A stretch of DNA of 14,548 nt, taken from the NCBI GenBank assembly GCA_964563965.1, contig CAZLZI010000022.1, forward strand, positions 1-14,548, read 5' to 3'. Below are positions 1 to 7,123 of this stretch, piece after piece. The translations under genes were made by a program, and so were the position numbers. The notes under the pieces are model-generated. The model was given only the letters and a program-made list of their open reading frames with translations. It ran no database searches and was not told where the DNA came from. Within the stretch, counting starts at the first letter, position 1. Each line of letters begins with the position of its first letter. This stretch comes from CAZCAQ01 sp964563965 (GTDB taxonomy: Bacteria; Patescibacteriota; WWE3; UBA101185; UBA10185).

Positions 1-2
1 CC

Positions 3-86
3 TTAGATAAGGGCTTAATAAGGTTGGAGGGTAAAGAGTATGTAATGCAGGATGGGGATATCGTAGAATTTAGGTTTGGTGTCTAG
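3..86 (+). CDS. ychF: YchF/OLA1 family ATPase, C-terminal end (partial)
   Basis: Bases 3-83 translate without interruption, ending in EGKEYVMQDGDIVEFRFGV, and the stop is TAG at 84-86. The pattern (R-x-E-G-K-[DE]-Y-x-[VM]-x-D-G-D-[IV]-[IVM]-x-F-x-F-x-V) is the conserved C-terminus of YchF, the ribosome-associated Obg-family ATPase; it lies in the TGS domain. Only about 27 residues are inside the window, so the ATPase core cannot be inspected. The gene is 5-prime truncated by the window edge. The identification is by recalled family pattern; the short length limits certainty. Confidence 0.72.
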   Translation, partial: LDKGLIRLEGKEYVMQDGDIVEFRFGV

Positions 87-101
87 ATCTATTATAAATT
101 A

Positions 102-130
102 TTGATTTCTTGAAAAGTATAGGTTATTAT
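102..130 (+). promoter_or_regulatory. Candidate sigma70-type promoter for the rpsF operon (distal)
   Basis: TTGATT (102-107), a 17-bp spacer and TATTAT (125-130). It would give a leader of about 80 nt before rpsF. The leader holds a perfect inverted repeat, CTAGTA-g-TACTAG, at 158-170. A second candidate lies nearer the gene. Confidence 0.4.
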
Positions 131-181
131 AGCCTGTGCCTAGGGAGTTGGGAAATTCTAGTAGTACTAGACGCAAGAATC

Positions 182-210
182 TTTCCATATCAATTAAATA
201 GGTATAAAAT
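182..210 (+). promoter_or_regulatory. Candidate proximal promoter of rpsF (near-leaderless)
   Basis: TTTCCA (182-187), a 17-bp spacer and TAAAAT (205-210). The -10 ends 9 nt before the rpsF ATG, so transcription would start only a few bases from the start codon. No SD precedes rpsF, which fits this promoter better than the distal one. It has no TG extension. Confidence 0.4.
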
Positions 211-219
211 CTACAAACT

Positions 220-501
220 ATGAAGACATACGAATTGATGCTAATAACAAAAGGAGCACTTACTGAAGAAGGTGCTAAAGATATTTCAGAGAAAGTAAAG
301 ACTAATATTACCTCTCTTACTGGAGAACTTGTCGAGCAGTCTACACTTGGTAGAAAGAAATTTGCTTACTTAATCAAAGGTCAAACCGATGGGTTCTATG
401 ACTTTTTCAAATTCACCATGGATGAAGCTAAAATTACGGAGTTAAAATCCAAGCTTAATTATATGGATTCAATAGTTAGATATTTACTTACTGTGGCCTA
501 A
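220..501 (+). CDS. rpsF: 30S ribosomal protein bS6
   Basis: 93 aa, close to the usual bacterial S6 length. The N-terminus MKTYELMLITKGALTEE and the later LGRKKFAYLIKGQTDGFYDFF and LNYMDSIVRYLLT segments match the S6 ferredoxin-like fold, including the Y-E-[LV]-M-[LV]-I strand and the RYL[LV] strand. S6 binds S18 and helps assemble the platform of the small subunit. It is the first gene of the conserved rpsF-ssb-rpsR operon; ssb begins 18 nt downstream. There is no SD before the ATG at 220. Confidence 0.95.
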   Translation: MKTYELMLITKGALTEEGAKDISEKVKTNITSLTGELVEQSTLGRKKFAYLIKGQTDGFYDFFKFTMDEAKITELKSKLNYMDSIVRYLLTVA

Positions 502-519
502 ACAGTAGAAGGAGCAACG

Positions 520-984
520 ATGTCATCACGCAGTTTAAACAAAGTAATGTTGATTGGTAACTTAACTAGAGAGCCAGAATTAAGATATACGCCACAAGGA
601 ACAGCAGTATGTAGTTTTGGTTTAGCCACAAATAGAGAGTGGAATGTGGATGGTCAAAAAAAAGAAGCTGCCGATTTTCACAACATTGTAGCTTGGGGTA
701 AACTTGGAGAGCTGTGTGGACAACTTCTTGCAAAGGGGACTAAGGTATATGTCGAGGGTAGACTTCAAACAAGAGAATGGAATGCAGAATCAGGGGACAG
801 AAGATATAAAACAGAAGTCGTCATAGATGAAATGATCATTTTAAACTCCAAAAAGATGGGAGTTTCTGATGATCCAGCTGCTCCAGCTGCACCACAAGCA
901 ACAGATGATGATACCAGCTCACCTACCATGGTAGATGATGCAGATATAGATAATATTTTAAATCAGATTGATTCTAATGACTAA
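520..984 (+). CDS. ssb: Single-stranded DNA-binding protein
   Basis: 154 aa. Residues about 6-110 form the OB fold, with the family motifs LNKVMLIGNLTREPELRYTP, FHNIVAWGKLGELC and KGTKVYVEGRLQTREW. The protein coats single-stranded DNA during replication and repair. Residues 111-154 are the disordered acidic tail (poly-Ala/Pro, then DDADIDNILNQIDSND). The tail is acidic but lacks the usual DDDIPF-type hydrophobic tip that recruits partner proteins. A clear SD (GGAG, 511-514) sits 5 nt before the ATG. The stop at 982-984 lies beside the start of rpsR. Confidence 0.95.
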   Translation: MSSRSLNKVMLIGNLTREPELRYTPQGTAVCSFGLATNREWNVDGQKKEAADFHNIVAWGKLGELCGQLLAKGTKVYVEGRLQTREWNAESGDRRYKTEVVIDEMIILNSKKMGVSDDPAAPAAPQATDDDTSSPTMVDDADIDNILNQIDSND

Positions 985-985
985 T

Positions 986-1222
986 ATGGAACAAACACCT
1001 AGAAAACCAAGCAGACCAACCGGTTGTCACTTTTGTACAACTAAAACAGAGCCAAGCTATAGAGATACACTAGTTTTACGAAGATATATCTCTGATAGAG
1101 GTAAGTTAGTTCCTGGAAAAAGAACACAAACCTGTAGTGCACACCAAAGAAAAGTATCTTCAGAGGTAAAAAAAGCCAGATTCATGGCACTTTTACCATA
1201 CACTGACCAACATATGCTTTGA
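986..1222 (+). CDS. rpsR: 30S ribosomal protein bS18
   Basis: 78 aa from the ATG at 986, one base after the ssb stop. An ATG at 977, overlapping ssb by 8 nt, is an alternative and adds three residues. The sequence has the S18 pattern: CHFCTTKTEP (a CxxC pair as in zinc-type S18), DTLVLRRYISDRGKLVPGKR, CSAHQRKVSSEVKKARFMAL and the LLPYT end. S18 pairs with S6 on the ribosome platform. No SD is present, so translation is probably coupled to ssb. It ends in TGA at 1220-1222. No rplI (L9) follows, unlike the operon in most bacteria. Confidence 0.94.
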   Translation: MEQTPRKPSRPTGCHFCTTKTEPSYRDTLVLRRYISDRGKLVPGKRTQTCSAHQRKVSSEVKKARFMALLPYTDQHML

Positions 1223-1246
1223 GGGCTTTTTCTATTACCCTTGTGA

Positions 1247-1255
1247 TGTTAGAAT
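1247..1255 (+). promoter_or_regulatory. Extended -10 promoter, leaderless start of the 1262 gene
   Basis: TG-t-TAGAAT (1247-1255), then six bases, then ATG at 1262. The expected start of transcription falls on or beside the A of the ATG. No good -35 is visible (T-rich tract near 1227-1231). No SD precedes the gene. Confidence 0.55.
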
Positions 1256-1261
1256 CTTTGT

Positions 1262-2311
1262 ATGCCCGATTGCTCAGTATATATAGGACCCTCAGTAATT
1301 TCCCTAAGTCTTTTCTTTGAAGACCCAACTCAAAAACCGGTATTTTACACATACCCCTACAGTTTTATAAATCAATACCATACCGAAGAGCAGAAAAAGA
1401 AGTTTATAGATGAGCTATTATCGGCTTTTCTTGCGGACCATCAACTTGATAGCGCATCGGTAAATTGTGTTTTTTGCAGTTTCTACGAAGACTTTATCTT
1501 CAGAAATTATAAAAAAGCTCTGGGCATGTATGGTTTATATACGCATGATACAGGCAACTTCTTTTGTGCAAATGGTGTTGTTATTTCCCAAGGCAACTCC
1601 CTGTTTGCAAGTCCATATCTTAAAGCAAATCTAGTAGTTTCAGCGGAAAGCGAAAAGCTTAATGCGATTGCTAATGCTGAACTTTATCCCTTTAACTTTG
1701 TGAATGACGAATTCAGCAAAGGGCTGTATGACGATTGTATTCTTTATCTCTCATCCTTACTCAATGTATCTCCTCAACAAAAAGAAAATCCCTATGAAAC
1801 AGGACATGATGTGACCTTTACGGGAGATAGATTTACCTATTATAGCTTTGATAAAGAGTCTATTTATTTGCTTATGCTTGATTTGATAGATAAAGTCGGG
1901 ATCTATAGAGTAAAAGTAGACACTAATAATGTAGTAACCCATACCAAGAACATGGAAAGAACAAAAGATAAATTCACTACTAATACTAAGAGCCAAATAT
2001 TTTCAGTAGGAACAATAGTTAAACTTAACAGTGCGGCAGAATGCTATGTTGAAACACATATAGGAACAAAACAAGTTTTTCAATTGCAACAAAACGGTCT
2101 TATAACTATCCCATTACCTGTTGGAGAAAAAGCAAAGATTACCGTTAAAATGGCAGGAACTAATACCTTTGAATCTCAAGTAGTGGGTGGTACCTTAGGT
2201 ATAGTCTTTTACAATTATGAAAAGAAAAAAGATTTGTTTGCAGGGCTTACCCAAACCTATGCTAAAGAAGCTAAGAATATTATTAGAGAAGGACTTTTAG
2301 AGTTATCTTAA
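1262..2311 (+). CDS. MutL/GlmL-like protein with degenerate ASKHA fold, unknown function
   Basis: 349 aa. The N-terminus SVYIGPSVISLSLF has the spacing of the phosphate-1 loop of the actin/Hsp70/sugar-kinase (ASKHA) superfamily, but the usual aspartate is tyrosine (Y7) and the polar glycine/serine/threonine run is reduced, so ATPase activity is doubtful. DVTFTGDRF (about 183-191) looks like the G-G-R/G-x-R segment of MutL-like proteins. Residues about 248-320 (GTIVKLNSAAE, ITIPLPVGEKAKITVKM, VVGGTLGIVFYNYE) resemble the C-terminal beta domain of the 'glutamate mutase L' family. The next gene, 1 nt downstream, is a partner that accompanies this family in Chloroflexota and Patescibacteria as I recall it. 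No transmembrane segment. The family assignment is inference from motif patterns; the function is unknown. Codons look native. Confidence 0.6.
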   Translation: MPDCSVYIGPSVISLSLFFEDPTQKPVFYTYPYSFINQYHTEEQKKKFIDELLSAFLADHQLDSASVNCVFCSFYEDFIFRNYKKALGMYGLYTHDTGNFFCANGVVISQGNSLFASPYLKANLVVSAESEKLNAIANAELYPFNFVNDEFSKGLYDDCILYLSSLLNVSPQQKENPYETGHDVTFTGDRFTYYSFDKESIYLLMLDLIDKVGIYRVKVDTNNVVTHTKNMERTKDKFTTNTKSQIFSVGTIVKLNSAAECYVETHIGTKQVFQLQQNGLITIPLPVGEKAKITVKMAGTNTFESQVVGGTLGIVFYNYEKKKDLFAGLTQTYAKEAKNIIREGLLELS

Positions 2312-2312
2312 T

Positions 2313-3293
2313 ATGAAACAACTGATCCCAAAGATAGCTAAACTCGTTTACTCCAGAGATATTTATATGGAGCGGCCTTTACCCCTTAGAGGCACTGTGA
2401 ATGTGAAGGTGGGGGATAGTGTTGATCCAATTACTAAAATTGGAATGACAAAAATCTCAAATGCTGTGTCTCATATACCTGCAAACCTCTCATTTGCCAA
2501 AGGTAAGTTTGAGTCCGGTTTTGTATATACAGGGGAAAAAATAGGGCGAAGTGGACTGAAGAAGGTTATAGCTCCGTTTGACGGCTATATTTCTAAAGTT
2601 GATCAGCGGTATGTCTTAACGCAGGAACCTAAAGAATACTGGGTATTGTCTGGTGTGTGGGGCGAGGTGGTCAAAAAGGTTGAGAATATCTCTGTTCTAA
2701 TTAAAACGCAGTGCATAGATATTAAATTAACTGTTTGTTCACATAAATATATTAGTGGGGAACTTATTGTCTTTCCGAATCCATCTAACTTGCTTCAAAT
2801 GCAGTATCTAGAGAACTTTGCAAAAGATGTATATGGTAAGGTTATCTATCTTGGAGAATTTGCACCATACGATGCACTTGTTCGTGCTGCTGATCTGGGA
2901 GTAGGAGCTATTATTGCAGGCGGAGCTGATAAAGTAACTTTCGAATATGCTAAGTCAAAAAACATTATCTTGGGTTTAATAAACGGCTTTGGCAATTTAG
3001 AAACTCCGGATTATATCTTTGACATAATTAAAGAGGTTTCAAGTAGGTATGTTTTTGTTTTAGGACAATCAAACACACTTCGGATTCCAGTTCCTTCGAT
3101 TGAGAAAGAGACATCTGCTAGTTCCGAACTTGTAGAACTTGTAGAAGGACTACGTGTTCAAGTGTTTCAAAAACCATTTTATGGTATGACAGGAACAATT
3201 AGTAGTGTACAAGGCAGTAATGTTTATGTTAATCTTAGCGGTGCTAATGAGCCAATTCAGTTTTTATTGCCCAACATATTGGCTGTAGATTAA
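2313..3293 (+). CDS. Lipoyl-like / KOW-like domain protein, MutL partner, unknown function
   Basis: 326 aa, starting 1 nt after the previous stop. Residues about 22-105 look like a barrel-sandwich (biotinyl/lipoyl-type) fold: LPLRGTVNVKVGDSVDPITKIG and later IAPFDGYISKV. No MKM-type lysine motif is seen, so it is probably not lipoylated or biotinylated. The middle part (about 145-260) carries GKVIYLGEFAPYDALVRAAD, LGVGAIIAGG, ILGLINGFG and a RIPVPSIE strand. Residues about 279-326 (GLRVQVFQKPFYGMTGTISS through LPNILAVD) match a KOW-like SH3 barrel. This domain order is that of an uncharacterised protein encoded beside MutL-like genes in Chloroflexota. A role in envelope homeostasis is only suggested by the two proteases that follow. 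No signal peptide. Confidence 0.62.
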   Translation: MKQLIPKIAKLVYSRDIYMERPLPLRGTVNVKVGDSVDPITKIGMTKISNAVSHIPANLSFAKGKFESGFVYTGEKIGRSGLKKVIAPFDGYISKVDQRYVLTQEPKEYWVLSGVWGEVVKKVENISVLIKTQCIDIKLTVCSHKYISGELIVFPNPSNLLQMQYLENFAKDVYGKVIYLGEFAPYDALVRAADLGVGAIIAGGADKVTFEYAKSKNIILGLINGFGNLETPDYIFDIIKEVSSRYVFVLGQSNTLRIPVPSIEKETSASSELVELVEGLRVQVFQKPFYGMTGTISSVQGSNVYVNLSGANEPIQFLLPNILAVD

Positions 3294-3297
3294 AGTT

Positions 3298-4515
3298 ATG
3301 ACGGCATTAAATAAATTTCAAAAATATTTAATAATTTTCTTAAGTCTCTTTTCTATCTTTTTCTTAGGTTTTTATGTGGGTAAGCAAGACCTCGATGCCA
3401 ACTTTGTAAGAAAAGATTTCAAGGTCGAAATTACTCGAAAAGATCCTCCTGCTAAAGAACTTGATTTTGCCCTGTTTTGGGAAGTATGGGATGAGGTTTC
3501 AAGAAATTATCTAGAAAAACCTGTTGATTCCAAAGCAATGATGTATGGAGCTATTCAAGGAATGGTCTCATCATTGGGGGACCCTTATACTTCCTTTTTA
3601 CCTCCTTCAGAGAATAAAGATGCTGAGGATTCCTTAAATGGTACCTATGAAGGTATTGGAGCGGAACTTGGTTTTAAAGAAGAACAAATAGTTGTTGTCT
3701 CCCCATTTGATGGCTCACCAGCAAAAGAAGCCGGTATACGCCCTGGAGACATCATTATAAAAATAGGGGAAGAAAGTACATTTGGACTAGATTTAACCGA
3801 AGCTGTTAAAAAAATACGAGGGGCAGCAGGCACTACTGTTAATCTAACAGTAGGGAGAGATGGGGTTAAAGAACCATTCAATGTAGTAATCAAAAGAGGC
3901 AGAATAACGGTTGAAAGTGTTAAATGGGAAAATAAAGGTGAGGGTATTGCCTATATTCGAGTTAGTCGCTTTGGTGAGGATACCAACAGACTATGGGAAC
4001 AATCTGTTAAAGAAATAAATGTTCAGATGCCTGAACTTAATGCTATAGTTCTTGACCTACGCGGTAATCCTGGAGGTTATTTAGATTCAGCAATCTTCTT
4101 AGCAGGGGAATTTTTCAAAGATATGCCTGTAATTTATGAAGAGAATTCGGCAGGCAAACAAGCGGAGCGTGTAACGACACGTGTGGGTTCATTCATTGGT
4201 GTTCCTGTTGTAGCGCTGATCGATGGTGGAAGTGCTTCAGCATCTGAAATACTTGCTGCAGCGGTAAAGGATAACGCCAGTGCTGTTCTTGTTGGGGAGA
4301 AATCCTTTGGTAAAGGTACAATTCAAGATGTAGTGGAGTTTCCTGATGGCTCTGGTGTACACATCACCATTGCTAAGTGGTTAACACCTAAAAAAGAATG
4401 GGTACATAAGAAAGGCATTACACCTGATAAAGAAGTCAAAATATCTGAAGAGGATATAAAAGCAGAAAAAGATCCGCAGCTTGATGAAGCACTTGAAACA
4501 GCTCGTAATTTTTAA
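3298..4515 (+). CDS. C-terminal processing peptidase, S41 family (CtpA/CtpB type)
   Basis: 405 aa. Residues about 9-27 form one membrane anchor (LIIFLSLFSIFFLGFYVG), with the body outside the membrane. Then come an N-terminal helical part (FWEVWDEVSRNYLEKPVD), a PDZ domain (about 118-200: YEGIGAELGF, GIRPGDIIIKIG) and the S41 catalytic core. The Ser-Lys dyad is visible: SASASE (312-317) with S314 as the nucleophile, and GEKSFGKGTIQ with K339 and Q343. The spacing of 25 and 4 residues equals that of Bacillus CtpB. VLDLRGNPGG is present. It cleaves C-termini of periplasmic or wall-side proteins. It starts 4 nt after the preceding gene without an SD and lies 18 nt before the degP-like gene. Confidence 0.93.
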   Translation: MTALNKFQKYLIIFLSLFSIFFLGFYVGKQDLDANFVRKDFKVEITRKDPPAKELDFALFWEVWDEVSRNYLEKPVDSKAMMYGAIQGMVSSLGDPYTSFLPPSENKDAEDSLNGTYEGIGAELGFKEEQIVVVSPFDGSPAKEAGIRPGDIIIKIGEESTFGLDLTEAVKKIRGAAGTTVNLTVGRDGVKEPFNVVIKRGRITVESVKWENKGEGIAYIRVSRFGEDTNRLWEQSVKEINVQMPELNAIVLDLRGNPGGYLDSAIFLAGEFFKDMPVIYEENSAGKQAERVTTRVGSFIGVPVVALIDGGSASASEILAAAVKDNASAVLVGEKSFGKGTIQDVVEFPDGSGVHITIAKWLTPKKEWVHKKGITPDKEVKISEEDIKAEKDPQLDEALETARNF

Positions 4516-4533
4516 CCAAAAGGAGGTACATAA

Positions 4534-5817
4534 ATGATAAAAACTACTTCTACAAAACCAATAATGGAAGGGGAACTTATAACCCCAATTGATGACTCCA
4601 AACTCAAAGATAAGAAGAGACTTACTAAGATCTTCCTCTTAACTGCAGTACTAGCTCTGCTAGCCACTGTATTTACCGGAGGGGGGCAGGGAAATGTTGT
4701 AAAAAGAGATAACCCTGATCAAGTTTCGGTAACGCTTCCCATTAAGACCTTTGGTGAAATGGTAAATGACATTAAAGACTCTTTAGGGATTAATAAAAAA
4801 TTAGATGCTTTAAAAACACAAGCTCAAAGAGAAGAAAATCCACTTTTTTCACGCCAAGAAATTGTTAGTCAAGAATCAGCAGTAACTAAAGTGGTTGAAG
4901 CATCATCAGCTTCAGTTGTTTCCATCATTGTAAAACAAGTGGGCTTTGATCCCTTTAGCGGACCTGTTTCATCTGAGGAGGGGATAGGGACCGGATTTAT
5001 TGTTGATAAAACGGGCTTAATTGTTACAAATGCGCATGTTGTGAGTGATACAGAAAGTGATTATTCAGTAGTTCTTAAAGATGGTACTACATATGAAGTA
5101 ATTGATATTGATCTTGATGAAGGATCAGACCTAGCTATAATCGAGATTGCAGGCAAAGATTTACCTACACTCCAACTTGGAGATTCAGGGAAACTAAAAG
5201 TAGGCCAGACAGCAATTGCAATTGGCAATGCTTTAGGGAAGTTTTCAAATACTGTTACTGTTGGTGTTGTTTCAGGTGTAGCTAGAGAGCTTACAGCTTC
5301 AGGCGCTTTTGGAGAAGCTAAAAATTATGAGAATGTAATTCAAACTGATGCAGCCTTAAATCCTGGAAATTCTGGTGGGCCACTGTTAAATACCGCTGGA
5401 CAGGTAATTGGTATAAATGTTGCAACAACTAGGGGAGCAGACAATATTGGGTTTGCTATCCCAGTTAATGTACTCAAGCCTATTCTTGAAGGCTTTTTAA
5501 AAGAGGGAAGGATTATAAGACCATACTTTGGTGTTTCATATACCATAATATCTAAAGAGATTGCAGTATTGCGAGATTTTCCTGAAGGCGCGTATGTTTC
5601 TCGCGTATTTGAAGCAACGCCTGCAGAAGAAGCGGGTATTCAAAGAGGAGACGTAATAACTAAATTTGATGGTGCATTGGTAAATAGTGATAATTCTTTA
5701 AGCAATCTTATTAGACAAAAGAAAGTTGGCGATAGCGTTGAGATTGAACTAAATCGGGATGGTGAAGTGTTTACAGTTAACGCTAGTCTTAAAGAAGCAC
5801 CTGCAGTAGCAAATTAG
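4534..5817 (+). CDS. HtrA/DegP-like trypsin-fold serine protease with one PDZ domain
   Basis: 427 aa. A cytoplasmic stretch of about 30 residues precedes a membrane anchor (about 32-48, IFLLTAVLALLATVF). The trypsin-like domain (about 110-320) keeps the full triad: H168 in TNAHVV, D199 in GSDLAII, S280 in NPGNSGGPL. One PDZ domain follows (about 330-422: RPYFGVSYTI, AGIQRGDVITKFDGALVN). The architecture is that of membrane-tethered HtrA proteases, which degrade or refold damaged envelope proteins. It has the strongest SD in the window (AGGAGGT, 4521-4527, 6 nt before the ATG), so it may be translated more strongly than the S41 gene before it. Its TAG stop overlaps the prfA stop on the other strand. 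Confidence 0.93.
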   Translation: MIKTTSTKPIMEGELITPIDDSKLKDKKRLTKIFLLTAVLALLATVFTGGGQGNVVKRDNPDQVSVTLPIKTFGEMVNDIKDSLGINKKLDALKTQAQREENPLFSRQEIVSQESAVTKVVEASSASVVSIIVKQVGFDPFSGPVSSEEGIGTGFIVDKTGLIVTNAHVVSDTESDYSVVLKDGTTYEVIDIDLDEGSDLAIIEIAGKDLPTLQLGDSGKLKVGQTAIAIGNALGKFSNTVTVGVVSGVARELTASGAFGEAKNYENVIQTDAALNPGNSGGPLLNTAGQVIGINVATTRGADNIGFAIPVNVLKPILEGFLKEGRIIRPYFGVSYTIISKEIAVLRDFPEGAYVSRVFEATPAEEAGIQRGDVITKFDGALVNSDNSLSNLIRQKKVGDSVEIELNRDGEVFTVNASLKEAPAVAN

Positions 5818-6773
5818 GCGGTTGGTAACTGCTCAAGAGCTGTAGTTATTTCGCTTAGAATGTCATAGACATACCCGCTCATAATGCGTTCAAGCCCAAA
5901 CCAAGATTTATTAACTCGATGATCTGTGAGTCTATCTTGCGGGTAGTTGTATGTTCGTATCTTTTCACTTCTATCACCGCTTCCCACAAGTTCTGACCTC
6001 AAATCGGCTACGTTTTTAACTTGTTGTTCTTGCATCATGGTATAAATTCTTGTCTTTAAAACTTCCATAGCCTTCTCTCTATTCTTGAGTTGAGATCTTT
6101 CTTCTTGGCATTCAACAACAATGCCTGTAGGTACATGGGTTAGTCTTACTGCTGTTGATACTTTGTTAACATTTTGGCCACCCTTACCTCCAGACCGATA
6201 GAAATCCATTTCGATGTCCTCAGGATTTACTTCAATATCGATTTTATTCAATTTAGGAAGTATAGCTACGGTTGCAGCAGAGGTATGTATTCTGCCACTT
6301 GCTTCGGTTTTAGGTACTCTTTGCACTCGGTGCACACCAGACTCATGTTTTACTTTTGCATATACGTGACTACCTTTAAGCTCAAAACTGGCAGTTTTGA
6401 TACCTCCAACTTCGCTCTCAGACATGCTTAAAGGTTCAAATTTCCAGTGGCTAAGTTCCGCAAGTCCGTGGTACATATTATATAAGTCAAGAGCAAACAA
6501 GGAGGCTTCCATGCCACCAGTTCCAGCTCGTACCTCTACTATGGCATAGTTCGGATTAATGATAGTTGGTATATTGGAAGAAGATTCTTCACTATTGCCA
6601 TCCATCGAGTTTAAAGTTGCTTCTAAGCTACTACGTTGCTCACTAAGGCTTTTGTTTTCTATCTCCACTAGAGTAGCCATTTCAGGGTCTGATAGGCCTA
6701 AGGCTTCATTTTCTTTGATTTTTGCGTTAATGGAATCTATCTCTGAAACAATATAGCTTTTAGCATCACTCAT
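5814..6773 (-). CDS. prfA: Peptide chain release factor 1 (RF1)
   Basis: 319 aa, about 40 shorter than typical RF1. The loss lies in the N-terminal helical domain (domain 1, about residues 1-75). The core is intact: EVRAGTGGMEASLFA, GVHRVQRVPKTEASGRIHTS with the PxT-type codon-recognition tripeptide (PKT, 154-156; RF2 has SPF), and the catalytic GGQ at 198-200 in SGGKGGQNVNKV. It releases finished proteins at UAA and UAG. An in-frame TAG lies just upstream, so the short N-terminus is not a mis-called start. That TAG is the rpmE stop: prfA begins five codons later in the same frame, and there is no SD. Its TAA overlaps the stop of the HtrA gene (tail to tail). Confidence 0.95.
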   Translation of the reverse strand: MSDAKSYIVSEIDSINAKIKENEALGLSDPEMATLVEIENKSLSEQRSSLEATLNSMDGNSEESSSNIPTIINPNYAIVEVRAGTGGMEASLFALDLYNMYHGLAELSHWKFEPLSMSESEVGGIKTASFELKGSHVYAKVKHESGVHRVQRVPKTEASGRIHTSAATVAILPKLNKIDIEVNPEDIEMDFYRSGGKGGQNVNKVSTAVRLTHVPTGIVVECQEERSQLKNREKAMEVLKTRIYTMMQEQQVKNVADLRSELVGSGDRSEKIRTYNYPQDRLTDHRVNKSWFGLERIMSGYVYDILSEITTALEQLPTA

Positions 6774-6788
6774 ATAACTTTGGAGTAT

Positions 6789-7082
6789 CTAGTTGTTAGT
6801 TTCTTTGGCTTGTTTTAAAAGTTCTTTATAGGATAAAGCATCAGGTTTTGCTTCTTTAGTTTTCTTTGCTTTTTTACCTGATCCTGCTGCTGCAGCTTTT
6901 TTCTGGAATTTCTCAATTCTACCTTCTGTATCGATAAGTTTTTGTTTACCTGTATAGAATGGGTGGCATGCGCTACAGATGTCAGCTACGATCCTGTCTC
7001 TCGTTGAAAGGGTTTCAAAGCTGTTACCACAGGCACATGTAATGGTGATTGTATTAAGTTTTGGATGTATATTTTTCTTCAT
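6789..7082 (-). CDS. rpmE: 50S ribosomal protein bL31, C-terminally extended
   Basis: 97 aa, about 25-30 longer than ordinary L31. The core (1-66) has MKKNIHPKLNTITITCACGN, ICSACHPFYTGKQKLIDTEGR and a zinc-binding CxC...CxxC set (C16, C18, C36, C39), so it is the C+ zinc form. The extra tail, from about 67, is rich in Lys and Ala (KKAAAAGSGKKAKKTKEAK) and then YKELLKQAKETNN. Such tails are common in Patescibacteria as I recall. It forms an rpmE-prfA operon with its own promoter just upstream. It ends in TAG. Confidence 0.95.
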   Translation of the reverse strand: MKKNIHPKLNTITITCACGNSFETLSTRDRIVADICSACHPFYTGKQKLIDTEGRIEKFQKKAAAAGSGKKAKKTKEAKPDALSYKELLKQAKETNN

Positions 7083-7094
7083 ACGGCAGAGACA

Positions 7095-7123
7095 AATATA
7101 GCAAAATTAGCTTTTTTTGTCTA
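7095..7123 (-). promoter_or_regulatory. Promoter of rpmE-prfA (-35 and extended -10)
   Basis: On the minus strand: TAGACA (7123-7118), a 17-bp spacer, and TGc-TATATT (-10 hexamer 7100-7095, TG at 7103-7102). The -35 matches TTGACA at five of six bases and the -10 matches TATAAT at five of six. The -10 ends 12 nt before the rpmE ATG, so the leader would be about 5-6 nt with no SD. The -35 lies within the last codons of the preceding hypothetical gene. Confidence 0.7.

Noticed and set aside
158..170. S6:S18 autoregulatory RNA in the rpsF leader
   Set aside because: Only a short CTAGTA/TACTAG repeat is present, without the known bulge and CCG feature; the leader itself may not be transcribed.
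968..985. TTG start for rpsR at 968
   Set aside because: ATG codons at 977 and 986 fit better, and the N-terminal residues are not S18-like.
1220..1222. UGA as glycine (Gracilibacteria/SR1 code)
   Set aside because: UGA ends S18 at exactly the expected length, and no core gene here has an internal TGA.
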